Assembly (NCBI GenBank): GCA_032162705.1
Contig: JAVRON010000099.1
Span: 1 to 64,000 of the forward strand
Source: QHXN01 sp032162705
Lineage (GTDB): Bacteria; Acidobacteriota; Blastocatellia; Pyrinomonadales; Pyrinomonadaceae
DNA length: 64,000 bases
Reading direction: 5' to 3'
Part shown: piece after piece, positions 1 to 6,944 of the stretch
Layout of the letters: each line of letters opens with the position of its first letter
How positions within the stretch are numbered: the stretch's first letter is position 1
Translations under genes and position numbers: made by a program
The notes under the pieces: model-generated
Database searches by the model: none
What the model was told of the DNA's origin: nothing
Seen by the model: the letters and a program-made list of their open reading frames with translations, nothing else

Positions 1-31
1 AAGTTACGAAAAGAGTGTCACTTCGTAACTT
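1..31. repeat. Short perfect inverted repeat at the window edge
   Basis: Ten-base arms (1-10 and 22-31) are exact reverse complements around an 11-base loop. It lies 31 bases past the stop of the minus-strand gene ending at 62. It could be a terminator for the BMC operon or an intergenic hairpin; there is no clear T-tract. The window edge prevents a decision. Confidence 0.5.
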
Positions 32-61
32 CTACCCGCTCACGCTCGCGGTTCCTTGTTG

Positions 62-565
62 TTAAAACCCGCGCGCGCTGCACAGGCCGCAGTGGTCGCA
101 TGGCTTGCCGCCGGGTTCGACCGTGCAGGTCTTCTCGCGCTCGAAGAATTCGACGAGTTCCGAGACGGCCTCGCCCAGGCCGTTGAACTGCTCCTGACTC
201 GGGTGCGAGGTGGCGGGGACGTATGTGCCGCTCAGCCACGTCGAGCGCGTCTGCGTGGGTTCGGAAGCGTTAGAACTTTGCACGGACGTTGAGATGCCCT
301 GTGCGGAAGCAGGAGAGCTTTGCCGCGGCTCGGCGTCCGTATTCGATTGCGGACGGGCCGGTCGGTCGTGCTCGCAGTCTTCGCCGTTCGTGATATGCGA
401 CTCGATGTGCGCGAGCCTTCTTTGAATCTCCGAGAGGCTGGCGCGGAGCGCGACGAGTTCGCCTCCGCCCGAGTCGGATGCGCCCGACGGCTTCGGCGTA
501 TCCGAGAGTCGGCGTGCGACGCGCTCGGCCAGCTCGCGTATCCTGTCCTGCTCGCTGCTGCTCAT
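62..565 (-). CDS. Cys-rich hypothetical protein of the BMC operon, possible cargo or adaptor
   Basis: The 167-aa product is not a family I can name. An amphipathic helix near residues 8-20 (IRELAERVARRL) resembles the short encapsulation helices that target enzymes into microcompartments. A second Leu/Ile-rich helical stretch follows near residues 36-60, then a Ser/Thr/Gln-rich linker, another helix near 128-146, and a C-terminal CxxCxxC cluster (C156, C159, C162, plus C147) that could bind a metal. The start codon overlaps the stop of the upstream EutN gene by 4 bases, so translation is probably coupled. Cargo or adaptor function is inferred from context only. Confidence 0.7.
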   Translation of the reverse strand: MSSSEQDRIRELAERVARRLSDTPKPSGASDSGGGELVALRASLSEIQRRLAHIESHITNGEDCEHDRPARPQSNTDAEPRQSSPASAQGISTSVQSSNASEPTQTRSTWLSGTYVPATSHPSQEQFNGLGEAVSELVEFFEREKTCTVEPGGKPCDHCGLCSARGF

Positions 566-885
566 CTCCGGCCCTGCTTGCTGCTGCTCATCGCCGAAAC
601 TTTCGCTTCGTCTTCGAGGAGGTCGATGCGGTCTACGACGCCGATGATGGCTGAATCAATCGCCGCGCCCTGCTCGCCCGTGGCGGCGGTCGAGGCTCCC
701 CAGCCTTCCTGCACGACGAGCACGATGTCGCCCACGCCCGAGTCCACCGAGTCGAGAGCGAGCAAGGTCGCGCCCCATTCCTCGCCCGACAATGTGACGG
801 GCTGACAGAGCATCACGCGCGCGTTCTGGTAGCGCTCGTTCTTCTGCGTCGCCACGACGTTGCCGACGACACGCGCGATAATCAT
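562..885 (-). CDS. EutN/CcmL-type BMC vertex (pentamer) protein, copy 3
   Basis: This 107-aa BMC-P protein begins MIIARVVGNVVATQKN and keeps the family pattern: an RV.GNVVAT opening strand, LLALDSVDSGVGD, and a closing IIGVVD strand. Family members form pentamers that cap the vertices of the polyhedral shell. I start at the ATG at 885, whose first bases overlap the stop of the previous EutN gene (ATGA), because the residues upstream are not EutN-like. The C-terminus carries an extra 20-residue polar tail beyond the usual family length. It is one of three non-identical vertex proteins in the operon. Confidence 0.93.
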   Translation of the reverse strand: MIIARVVGNVVATQKNERYQNARVMLCQPVTLSGEEWGATLLALDSVDSGVGDIVLVVQEGWGASTAATGEQGAAIDSAIIGVVDRIDLLEDEAKVSAMSSSKQGRR

Positions 886-1169
886 CGTGTGCGCTTTCCC
901 TTCGTCACGTGTGCGTCCGAATCCACGATGCCGATGATGGTGCAGTCGGTCGGCGTGTCCTCGCGTCGGAAGGGGAAGCTCGCCTCTTTGCCGCGACACC
1001 AGAAGACCAGCTCGCCCACGCCTGCGCCGATAGCATCGAGCGCCACAAGCGGCGGCCCTTGCGGCTCAAGGTCTGCGTTGAGCGACTGCACGATGAGGAG
1101 CTTGCGCCCCTCCAGCGAATCGTTCTTCACCGTCGCCACCACGTTCCCGATGACACGCGCGAGTTGCAT
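882..1169 (-). CDS. EutN/CcmL-type BMC vertex protein, copy 2
   Basis: The 95-aa BMC-P domain has the N-terminal QLARVIGNVVATVKND and central LVALDAIGAGVGELVFW motifs of EutN/CcmL, ending in an IIGIVD strand and a short basic tail. It should form shell pentamers. No Shine-Dalgarno sequence is seen before the ATG; a long 7-bp-unit hairpin ends 11 bases upstream of the start. Its stop overlaps the start of the next EutN gene by four bases, implying coupled translation. Confidence 0.93.
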   Translation of the reverse strand: MQLARVIGNVVATVKNDSLEGRKLLIVQSLNADLEPQGPPLVALDAIGAGVGELVFWCRGKEASFPFRREDTPTDCTIIGIVDSDAHVTKGKRTR

Positions 1170-1180
1170 GGAAGAAATAG

Positions 1181-1290
1181 CCAGTAGACGGTAGACAGTA
1201 GAAAAACCTTCTTCAGCGAATCATCAGAGTGTCAGTGTCAGTAGCAACGCACGCCGAGCGGAGCCTACTGACTACTGACTACTGTCTACT
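1181..1290. repeat. Intergenic heptamer hairpin, GTAGWCA family
   Basis: Arms of GTAGACA/GTAGTCA-type 7-bp units (1181-1204 and about 1262-1290) flank a loop. Read on the minus strand, the loop carries GGCTCCGCT near its 5' side and AAGGTTTTTCTACTG near its 3' side, as in the copies at 32017 and 60344. It fills the gap between two eutN genes and ends 11 bases before the downstream start. Confidence 0.85.
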
Positions 1291-1294
1291 TCCC

Positions 1295-1567
1295 TCAGTC
1301 GTTAACGAAATCCACCGTGTCGATAACGCCGATGATGGCGGCATCGACGGGTCTGTCCTTCAATCCTTCGGCGAGGCGCGCGGAGGAGCCGGCGACGACG
1401 AGGACGCGCTCGTGGAAGCCCGCGCCGACCGTGTCCACGGCGACGATGTAGCCCGAGCCGTCCGAGCCGTCGAGGTTCAGAGGCCGGACGAGCAGCAACT
1501 TGTTCCCTTTCAGCCGCTCGTCCTTCTGCGTCGAGACGACCGTGCCGAGGATGCGCGCGATAATCAT
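1295..1567 (-). CDS. EutN/CcmL-type BMC vertex protein, copy 1
   Basis: This 90-aa protein is a minimal BMC-P domain: MIIARILGTVVSTQKDERL, then a LLLVRPLN strand, VAVDTVGAGFHE, and a closing AAIIGVIDTVD. It should be a pentameric vertex protein of the same shell as the neighbouring BMC-H protein. There is no purine-rich RBS; the ATG lies 4 bases after an intergenic heptamer hairpin. Of the three copies it is closest to the hexamer gene. Confidence 0.94.
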   Translation of the reverse strand: MIIARILGTVVSTQKDERLKGNKLLLVRPLNLDGSDGSGYIVAVDTVGAGFHERVLVVAGSSARLAEGLKDRPVDAAIIGVIDTVDFVND

Positions 1568-1571
1568 AAGA

Positions 1572-1650
1572 GCAGTGATGAGTGATAAGTGATGAGTGAT
1601 AAGTGGAAGACAATTTTCATCTTATCACTCATCACTCATCACTTATCACT
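1572..1650. repeat. Intergenic heptamer hairpin, GTGATRA family
   Basis: The left arm repeats GTGATGA/GTGATAA units and the right arm is its reverse complement (TTATCAC/TCATCAC units). It separates the BMC-H gene from the first eutN gene and ends 4 bases from that gene's ATG. Confidence 0.9.
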
Positions 1651-1653
1651 GCC

Positions 1654-1938
1654 TTACCGATCAGCCCCGACCGGCAGCGCCTCGTCAACGCTGCCGTGCG
1701 GGCGCGGGATGACGTGGACGCTGACGAGTTCGCCGACGCGGCGTGCGGCGGCAGCGCCCGCGTCGGTCGCGGCCTTGACGGCAGCCACGTCGCCGCGGAC
1801 GATGGCTGTGACGAAGCCGGCTCCGATCTTCTCGTAGCCGACCAGCGTAACGTTTGCGGCCTTGACCATCGCGTCCGCGGCCTCGATCATCGCCACGAGT
1901 CCCTTGGTCTCGACCATTCCGAGTGCTTCTTGAGGCAT
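1654..1938 (-). CDS. BMC-H hexameric shell protein (PduA/EutM/CcmK type)
   Basis: The 94-aa single BMC domain starts ALGMVETKGLVAMIEAADAM and continues through the pore-loop region (KIGAG) and RGDVAAVKAATDAGAAAA, all hallmark segments of the facet-forming hexamer family. It would tile the shell facets and set pore selectivity. It is the only BMC-H gene visible, and no BMC-T gene is seen, so a trimer or further hexamer may lie left of the window. The gene leads the shell part of the operon, followed by three eutN genes on the same strand. Confidence 0.96.
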   Translation of the reverse strand: MPQEALGMVETKGLVAMIEAADAMVKAANVTLVGYEKIGAGFVTAIVRGDVAAVKAATDAGAAAARRVGELVSVHVIPRPHGSVDEALPVGADR

Positions 1939-2027
1939 CTTCCTTCTCCGATTCGCTGTCCTGTTTATTTTACTGCTTCGATCAAACTTGTCTGCCGTTC
2001 GCCGGACGCCTTCCGCCCTCTCTGGCT

Positions 2028-2654
2028 CTAGCGCCGACGCTCCGCATACTTGAAACCGAAAACGAAATCGACCGCGGTCGCCGACGGAATCTCGACGGGG
2101 ACGCGCAGCGTGACGGTCTGCCCGAGCACGTCTCTCTCGACGCCCGAGCGTCCATCCGCGGAATCCATCTTGAACTCAAGCACGAACTTCGCCGTCTGCC
2201 CGCCTTCGACCTTCGCGGTCTTGTCTGGAAGGAAGACGGCCGGTTCGCCCCCACCGACACTTTCGCGGCTGACCGAGCGAAGGCTCAGGCGCGACTTGCT
2301 CACGTCGTTGAGCATCTCGCTGCGCGCGAAATCAATCGTCGCGGCTTCAGTCTTCGTGTTGCCGACTTCGAGTATAACGGAAGTGTCGGCATCCGCCACG
2401 CTCCAGTGGCCGCGTGCGCGAAGCGTCACCCCTTCGCGCGTGACCTTCAGCGTGTCGCCTTCCGATTGTGTCGTGCCGAGATTCGCGCCGTCGCCCCGCG
2501 CCTGTGGGACGAGTTCGCCCCCTTCCGGCGGGCACGCCGTCAGTAGAAGGCAGACGGCAAACAGAAGGGCGAGTGCGCCCGCTTTCAGGCCCGCTCCCAC
2601 GCCGCCGGAAGCCTTCCGTCTGAAACGTTCTGTGGGCGCTGCGTCTCGCATCAA
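2028..2654 (-). CDS. Putative lipoprotein inside the BMC operon
   Basis: The 208-aa protein has a basic N-terminus, a hydrophobic core and a lipobox (LLTAC, Cys41), so it is predicted to be lipidated and exported. The mature part is rich in beta-type strands and polar residues and matches no family I recognise. It sits between the HExxH protein (18-base gap) and the BMC-H gene. An exported lipoprotein is unexpected in an operon for a cytosolic organelle, so co-transcription may not mean shared function. Confidence 0.7.
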   Translation of the reverse strand: MMRDAAPTERFRRKASGGVGAGLKAGALALLFAVCLLLTACPPEGGELVPQARGDGANLGTTQSEGDTLKVTREGVTLRARGHWSVADADTSVILEVGNTKTEAATIDFARSEMLNDVSKSRLSLRSVSRESVGGGEPAVFLPDKTAKVEGGQTAKFVLEFKMDSADGRSGVERDVLGQTVTLRVPVEIPSATAVDFVFGFKYAERRR

Positions 2655-2672
2655 GTCTTCGGGCCGACCCGT

Positions 2673-3182
2673 TCAGTTCCGACCGGCGCGGATGTTGTTG
2701 GTGATGTAGTTGTACCGCTCGTCGTCAAGGCTCATCCCGTTCCTGAACCAGTCCTGCACAATGAGCGCCTGCTGCTCGACGTTGTAGCTGTCCCAAGCCT
2801 CGCCGGGCTTGTAGTCGTATGCCTTGTTCCTGTCGCCCTTCATCACAACCGCGTGCCCCTGTGCGACCATGGATTCGACCATGTACTCCCAACCGAGGCC
2901 GCTGTGATAGCCCTGCCAGACGTGCGTCAGCTCATGGATGAAGGTGTCGCGGACTTCCGAACTATCCGCGCCGTCGCGGAAGACATCGGGGCCGAAGTAG
3001 ATCGTGTAATTCCTCAGAGACCGCACAGGGATAATCGAGGAGACGGAGGCCAGCGTGACGGCCACCCCGTGATTGCCTGGGAGATAGTAGCTGGCGAGGT
3101 GGACTTTGCCATACGGTACTTGATCTTCAAAGACCTGCCGGGCGAAATCAATCTCCGACTGTTTGAGTAGACGACTAGCCAT
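2673..3182 (-). CDS. HExxH-motif putative zinc metalloprotease-like protein
   Basis: This 169-aa protein contains HELTHVWQ at residues 83-90, a zinc-protease type HExxH followed by a Trp-Gln often seen in toxin-like or DUF4157-like domains. Downstream are a Gly-rich GYHSGLGWEY segment and a WDSYNVEQQALIVQDWF segment. The start at 3182 is chosen because AGGAGG lies just upstream at good spacing; a longer reading would begin without an RBS. No signal peptide is seen. It could be a peptidase or a catalytically inactive relative. Its position next to the aldolase gene suggests co-expression with the BMC, but the role is unknown. Confidence 0.75.
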   Translation of the reverse strand: MASRLLKQSEIDFARQVFEDQVPYGKVHLASYYLPGNHGVAVTLASVSSIIPVRSLRNYTIYFGPDVFRDGADSSEVRDTFIHELTHVWQGYHSGLGWEYMVESMVAQGHAVVMKGDRNKAYDYKPGEAWDSYNVEQQALIVQDWFRNGMSLDDERYNYITNNIRAGRN

Positions 3183-3260
3183 GTCAGTCCTCCTCATGCG
3201 GCAGCTTGTAAATCCGCCGCGACTATTCTTAGCTGCCGAGCAAGGCGGCACGGGGGATTC

Positions 3261-4088
3261 TCAGCCGCCGAGCCGCGTGGCTTGACTGAGCAGTTCGATC
3301 AACTCTTCGCGCGTGAGGCTTATCTTCCCGTTCGAGCCTGCCCCGCCCAAAGCCTCGCGCGTTGATGGTGTGGCAGCGGCTCGCTCGCCGGTGGGACAGA
3401 CGACATGCGTCTCGTCGAGGTAGCCGCAAGACTGGCAGCGCCCGCGCTCGTCCAGATAGCCCGCGCGCTCGCGTATGTCGATCAGCTTCTCGATGGAGTC
3501 GGGCGGAAGGTTACGCGCGCCGCCGAGCGCGCGTGCGAGTATGGCGATCTTCGCCGTGTGCTCCAGAGTCTCCAGACGGTCGAAAGCCTGCCACACGTCC
3601 GCACCATAAGCAACCGCGCCGTGGTTCGCCATCAAAAGCGCGTTGTGATTCTTGACGAGCGGGCGCATCGCCTCGGTCAGCTCGTCGGTCGAGGGCGTGC
3701 CGTACTCTGCGAGCGGCACACAGCCCAGAGTTAAGATGACTTCGGAGAGAATCGGCTGGTCAATCGCAAGTCCCGCGACGGCGAAGGCCGAGCCGTGCGG
3801 AGGGTGCGCGTGGCAGACGGCTCGCACGTCCGCGCGCTCGCGGTAGATGAGCAGGTGCATCGCAAGCTCTGAAGACGCGCGCTTGTCACTAAGCGGCTTG
3901 CCGTCCAAATCGGTGACGGCGAGCATCTCTTCCGTCATGCGCCCCTTCGAGACCTGCGTGGGCGTGGCAAGGATGCGCCCGTCGTCGAGGCGCACGCTGA
4001 TATTGCCGTCCGAACCGACGACGTAGGAGCGCTCGTACATCAACTTGCCGACGCTGACGATCTCGCGCCGGACTGTCTGTTCGTCCAT
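3261..4088 (-). CDS. Class II aldolase (fuculose/rhamnulose-phosphate aldolase family) with Cys motif and C-terminal targeting-like helix
   Basis: The AraD/FucA-type fold is shown by SDGNISVRL near residue 26, the catalytic-type Glu in SSE (about 74), zinc ligands in HAHPPH (about 93, 95) and NHG (about 155). Family members cleave L-fuculose- or L-rhamnulose-1-phosphate to DHAP and lactaldehyde, the aldehyde that PVM-type microcompartments process. Beyond the roughly 215-residue core is a CxxC...C segment (CQSCG, VVC), a Ser/Gly linker and a final amphipathic helix (LTREELIELLSQATRLG) that looks like an encapsulation peptide. I infer that it is BMC cargo. Substrate identity cannot be read from sequence alone. 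Confidence 0.9.
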   Translation of the reverse strand: MDEQTVRREIVSVGKLMYERSYVVGSDGNISVRLDDGRILATPTQVSKGRMTEEMLAVTDLDGKPLSDKRASSELAMHLLIYRERADVRAVCHAHPPHGSAFAVAGLAIDQPILSEVILTLGCVPLAEYGTPSTDELTEAMRPLVKNHNALLMANHGAVAYGADVWQAFDRLETLEHTAKIAILARALGGARNLPPDSIEKLIDIRERAGYLDERGRCQSCGYLDETHVVCPTGERAAATPSTREALGGAGSNGKISLTREELIELLSQATRLGG

Positions 4089-4132
4089 CAGAAATTATTT
4101 TCCGCCCTACTCAGTCAACGATGAAGCGTGTC

Positions 4133-4699
4133 TTAATTTCTCTCGCGATTCGCCCCAAACGGTAGACGCAAGTCACTCCCTTCCTCAATGAAGTGTATCT
4201 CGACCTCTCTTGTTACTGAGACGGGCACGCTGTTTAGTATCTCTGGGGTGAACTCGATGTTTCGAGCTGCGCGTCCGGCGACGGCGGTCCAGATGCCGTT
4301 TTTCTCTGCGTTCAGCTTAGTAAGTTCTTCAAATTCATGCGGAGCGAGATGCCAACTGTTGAGTATCTTAACTTCATGCACCTTGGCATCCGCACCGAAG
4401 GTTACGAGCGCACGCGCGTCATTCACATCCTCCTTGCCTGTGTTTAGCCCGCGCGGCAAGACCGCGTCCGGCTGGAAGAGGATGACGAGCGGCTTCGTCT
4501 CGGCGACGAGGTAGCGCCTGTGCATTGGGCAGTGGCCGTGGTCGTGACCTTCGCCGAAGGTGAATTCGCGGCGAGTATTCTCCCAAGACGCCCAGCGTAT
4601 CGCGTCGCCCCCGCGCGGCTTGAACAGACCTCCGAGACTCGCGCCGACGACGAAGGTCAGCGTGAAAGGCAGTGCCTTCTTCAGCATTAAAGAGAACAT
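4133..4699 (-). CDS. Secreted or membrane-anchored hypothetical protein
   Basis: The 188-aa protein begins with a hydrophobic stretch (FTLTFVVGASLGGLF) that could be a signal peptide or anchor. A His-rich short motif (GHDHGHCPMH) follows, then a domain whose pattern (VHEVKIL...AARNIEFTPEILNSVPVSV...EIHF) weakly recalls TonB C-terminal domains. I start at the ATG at 4699 because AAGGAG precedes it and longer readings run back into rex in a different frame. The gene follows rex by 16 bases and precedes the aldolase by 44, so all three are probably co-transcribed. Function is unknown. Confidence 0.7.
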   Translation of the reverse strand: MFSLMLKKALPFTLTFVVGASLGGLFKPRGGDAIRWASWENTRREFTFGEGHDHGHCPMHRRYLVAETKPLVILFQPDAVLPRGLNTGKEDVNDARALVTFGADAKVHEVKILNSWHLAPHEFEELTKLNAEKNGIWTAVAGRAARNIEFTPEILNSVPVSVTREVEIHFIEEGSDLRLPFGANRERN

Positions 4700-4715
4700 G
4701 ACCCTCAACTCCTTA

Positions 4716-5432
4716 TCAACTCTGCTGCAACTCTTGCTCTTCGCGCTGCGCGATCTCCTCGTAGGGGAGCAGGCTGCGCGGGTTGGTGACGCAAGTGATC
4801 TGTGGTCGCGCCAGAAAGTATGAGAGCGATTCAAGCGAGACCGTCAAGTCCACGGTCTTCACCTTCACGCCGAGACGCGCGTGCAGGCGGACGGGCGCAA
4901 AGTTCAGCACGGCCTTGACCCCGGCGCTCATCACCTGATTGAGGACGCGTTGCGCGACGCGCGCGGGCACGGCGATGACCGCCACATCTATCCTCTTCTC
5001 GCGCACGACGCGAGAGAGATTCTTTACGTCATGGACGCTCGTCTGCGCGTGGCCGAGCTTGCGTCCGATCTTCTCGCGGTCGTTATCGAAGAGAGCGACG
5101 ACCTCGAAGTTCGACTCGCGGAAGCCGTTGTAGTTGGCGAGCGCCGTGCCGAGGTTCCCCGCCCCGACGATGCCGACGCTGTGCGCGCTATCGAGGCCGA
5201 GAATCTGCGTCAGATGCCGGCGCAACTCGTCCACCGAGTAGCCGACGCCGCGCGTGCCGAACTCGCCGAAGTGCGCGAGGTCTTTGCGTATCTGCGCCGA
5301 GTTCAACTGAAACTGGTCGGCGAGCGCCTGCGACGAGATGGTCTTAATGCCCGCGGCGGCCAGAAGGTTCAGGCAGCGCAGGTAGACGCTTAAACGGCTC
5401 GTCGTCAGCTCTGAAATTTTCTCCGATTTCAT
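4716..5432 (-). CDS. rex: Redox-sensing transcriptional repressor Rex
   Basis: The 238-aa product has the N-terminal winged-helix region (RLSVYLRCLNLL ... SSQALADQFQLNSAQIRKDLAHFG) and a Rossmann domain with GAGNLGTALANY, followed by VALFDND and AVIAVPA. Rex binds operator DNA when NADH/NAD+ is low and releases it when NADH rises. As first gene of the minus-strand run leading to the aldolase and BMC shell genes, it may control this operon in response to redox state, which suits an aldehyde-processing compartment. I could not point to a convincing Rex operator in the 115-base gap upstream, so autoregulation is inferred. Confidence 0.95.
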   Translation of the reverse strand: MKSEKISELTTSRLSVYLRCLNLLAAAGIKTISSQALADQFQLNSAQIRKDLAHFGEFGTRGVGYSVDELRRHLTQILGLDSAHSVGIVGAGNLGTALANYNGFRESNFEVVALFDNDREKIGRKLGHAQTSVHDVKNLSRVVREKRIDVAVIAVPARVAQRVLNQVMSAGVKAVLNFAPVRLHARLGVKVKTVDLTVSLESLSYFLARPQITCVTNPRSLLPYEEIAQREEQELQQS

Positions 5433-5548
5433 CGCTTACCTTTTCTCTGGAGAGACGGCCCCGAGTATACCGCGCGCGAGGCCGCGGCGGAAAGACTCGC
5501 ACCACGTTAACCTTGAACAGAATTCCGGACGGGTTCATAATCAAAGCC

Positions 5549-5932
5549 ATGAGCGAAGAAACAACGCAAAACCTGCCGGACGACCGCTCTTTCGAGGAGC
5601 GAGTCTTCGCACGCTTCGACGCGCTCGATGCCAGAATGGCTCGTATGGAGTCACGACTAGAGAATGTCGAGACGCGACTGGAAGCTCTGAACTCGCGCGT
5701 CCAAACCTTGGAGAGCGAGTCGGAGCGAAGGGCGGTCGAGACAAAGCCCATCTGGGAGCGCGCGCTCGCCGAGATCGCCGCCGTCAGGCAGGAGGTCGCC
5801 GTCCTCGGGCAGAAGGTTGACACCATCGACCGCAAGCTCAACGTGCTCGGGCGTGATATGCTCACGCTGCGCGCCGACCAAGTGCGCCTTGAGGATCGAA
5901 TGGACAAGCTCGACTCGGAACCCGCGCGTTAA
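5549..5932 (+). CDS. Coiled-coil hypothetical protein
   Basis: The 127-aa protein is almost entirely heptad-patterned, with segments such as MARMESRLENVETRLEALNSR and VAVLGQKVDTIDRKLNVLGRD. It has no signal peptide, cysteines or catalytic motifs. I prefer the ATG at 5549; a TTG at 5513 in frame is also possible, and neither has a strong RBS. It is divergent from rex. Similar short coiled-coil proteins are common and uninformative, so no function is assigned. Confidence 0.7.
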   Translation: MSEETTQNLPDDRSFEERVFARFDALDARMARMESRLENVETRLEALNSRVQTLESESERRAVETKPIWERALAEIAAVRQEVAVLGQKVDTIDRKLNVLGRDMLTLRADQVRLEDRMDKLDSEPAR

Positions 5933-6221
5933 GCCCGCCAGCCGAACGCCACGCCACCCCGCCATTTTTCACCCGACCTGATTCAAGCACGAGCAAGCCT
6001 AACGCCGCACACAGGCTGCGGGCGTTGCACTCGTTCTGCGCCTTGCTCCTCGCGCCTTCGCCGTGGGGCATCGACGCGGGGTAATATTCAACACCCACGC
6101 CACGCGCTCAAACACTTCTCCGGGTCGTCGCTCGTTGCCGTTGGTTGGCGGTTCATCTAAAATCCACCTGACACGTGAGACGCTCCCGAAATTTCTTCTC
6201 TCGTCCGTATCAAGCTGAATA

Positions 6222-6845
6222 ATGATTGGATACCTTTCAGGGACTCTGCTGGCGAAGCACGCGACCAGCGTCATCATTGACGTGGGCGGCGTCGGCTACG
6301 AAGTGACGATACCCGTCACGACCTTCTACGACCTCGAAGAGCCTGGCTCGGCAGTGCGACTGCGCATCTACACGCACGTGCGCGAAGAAGCCCTGCAACT
6401 CTTCGGCTTCCGCACCGAGCGCGAGCGCGAGCTGTTCACGCTGCTCATCTCGGTGAGCGGCATCGGCCCGAAATCCGCCATCGCTATGCTTTCCGGGATG
6501 AGCGCCGACGAGATCGTCCTCGCCATTCGTACAAACAACTACGCGCGCCTGACCTCGATTCCCGGCGTGGGGCGCAAGACGGCCGAGCGTCTCGTCATCG
6601 AGCTGCGCGATAAGATGGCCGCGCTCTCAAGCCCCGCGCTCGAACAGGATATCGCCAGCGGCGCCGCGGCCAGCACGATGCAGTCCGAGGATGCCCTGCG
6701 CGACGACACGCTCGCCGCGCTCCTGCAACTCGGCTTCCCGAAACCCGCCGCCGACAAGGCCATGACGAGCGCCATGAGCGAAGGCGGCGAACTCTCCGTC
6801 GAGACGCTTCTGCGCCGCTCCCTGCGGCAACTGTCGAAAGGATGA
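6222..6845 (+). CDS. ruvA: Holliday junction branch migration protein RuvA
   Basis: The 207-aa protein opens MIGYLSGTLLAK, has domain I ending in HVREEALQLFGF, two helix-hairpin-helix motifs (LISVSGIGPKSAIAML and LTSIPGVGRKTAERLV), a flexible acidic/Ala linker and the C-terminal domain III (LLQLGFPKPAADKAM) that contacts RuvB. RuvA tetramers bind four-way junctions and load RuvB motors. The gene is immediately followed by ruvB in the same direction, separated only by a long intergenic hairpin. The 289 bases upstream (5933-6221) hold no gene I can support. Confidence 0.98.
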   Translation: MIGYLSGTLLAKHATSVIIDVGGVGYEVTIPVTTFYDLEEPGSAVRLRIYTHVREEALQLFGFRTERERELFTLLISVSGIGPKSAIAMLSGMSADEIVLAIRTNNYARLTSIPGVGRKTAERLVIELRDKMAALSSPALEQDIASGAAASTMQSEDALRDDTLAALLQLGFPKPAADKAMTSAMSEGGELSVETLLRRSLRQLSKG

Positions 6846-6849
6846 GGGG

Positions 6850-6937
6850 AAGTGATAAGTGATGAGTGATGAGTGATAAGAATGAACAACTGCTTGTTGT
6901 CTTCTTCTCATCACTTATCACTCATCACTTATCACTC
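6850..6937. repeat. Intergenic heptamer hairpin, GTGATRA family
   Basis: GTGATAA/GTGATGA units form the left arm, starting 4 bases after the ruvA stop. The complementary right arm ends 7 bases before the ruvB ATG. The loop contains AAGAA...TTCTT as in other copies. No RBS is seen between the hairpin and the ATG. Confidence 0.92.
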
Positions 6938-6944
6938 AGTCTTT

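Noticed and set aside
5433..5548. Rex operator upstream of rex
   Set aside because: No TTGTGA-N6-TCACAA-like site was found in the gap.
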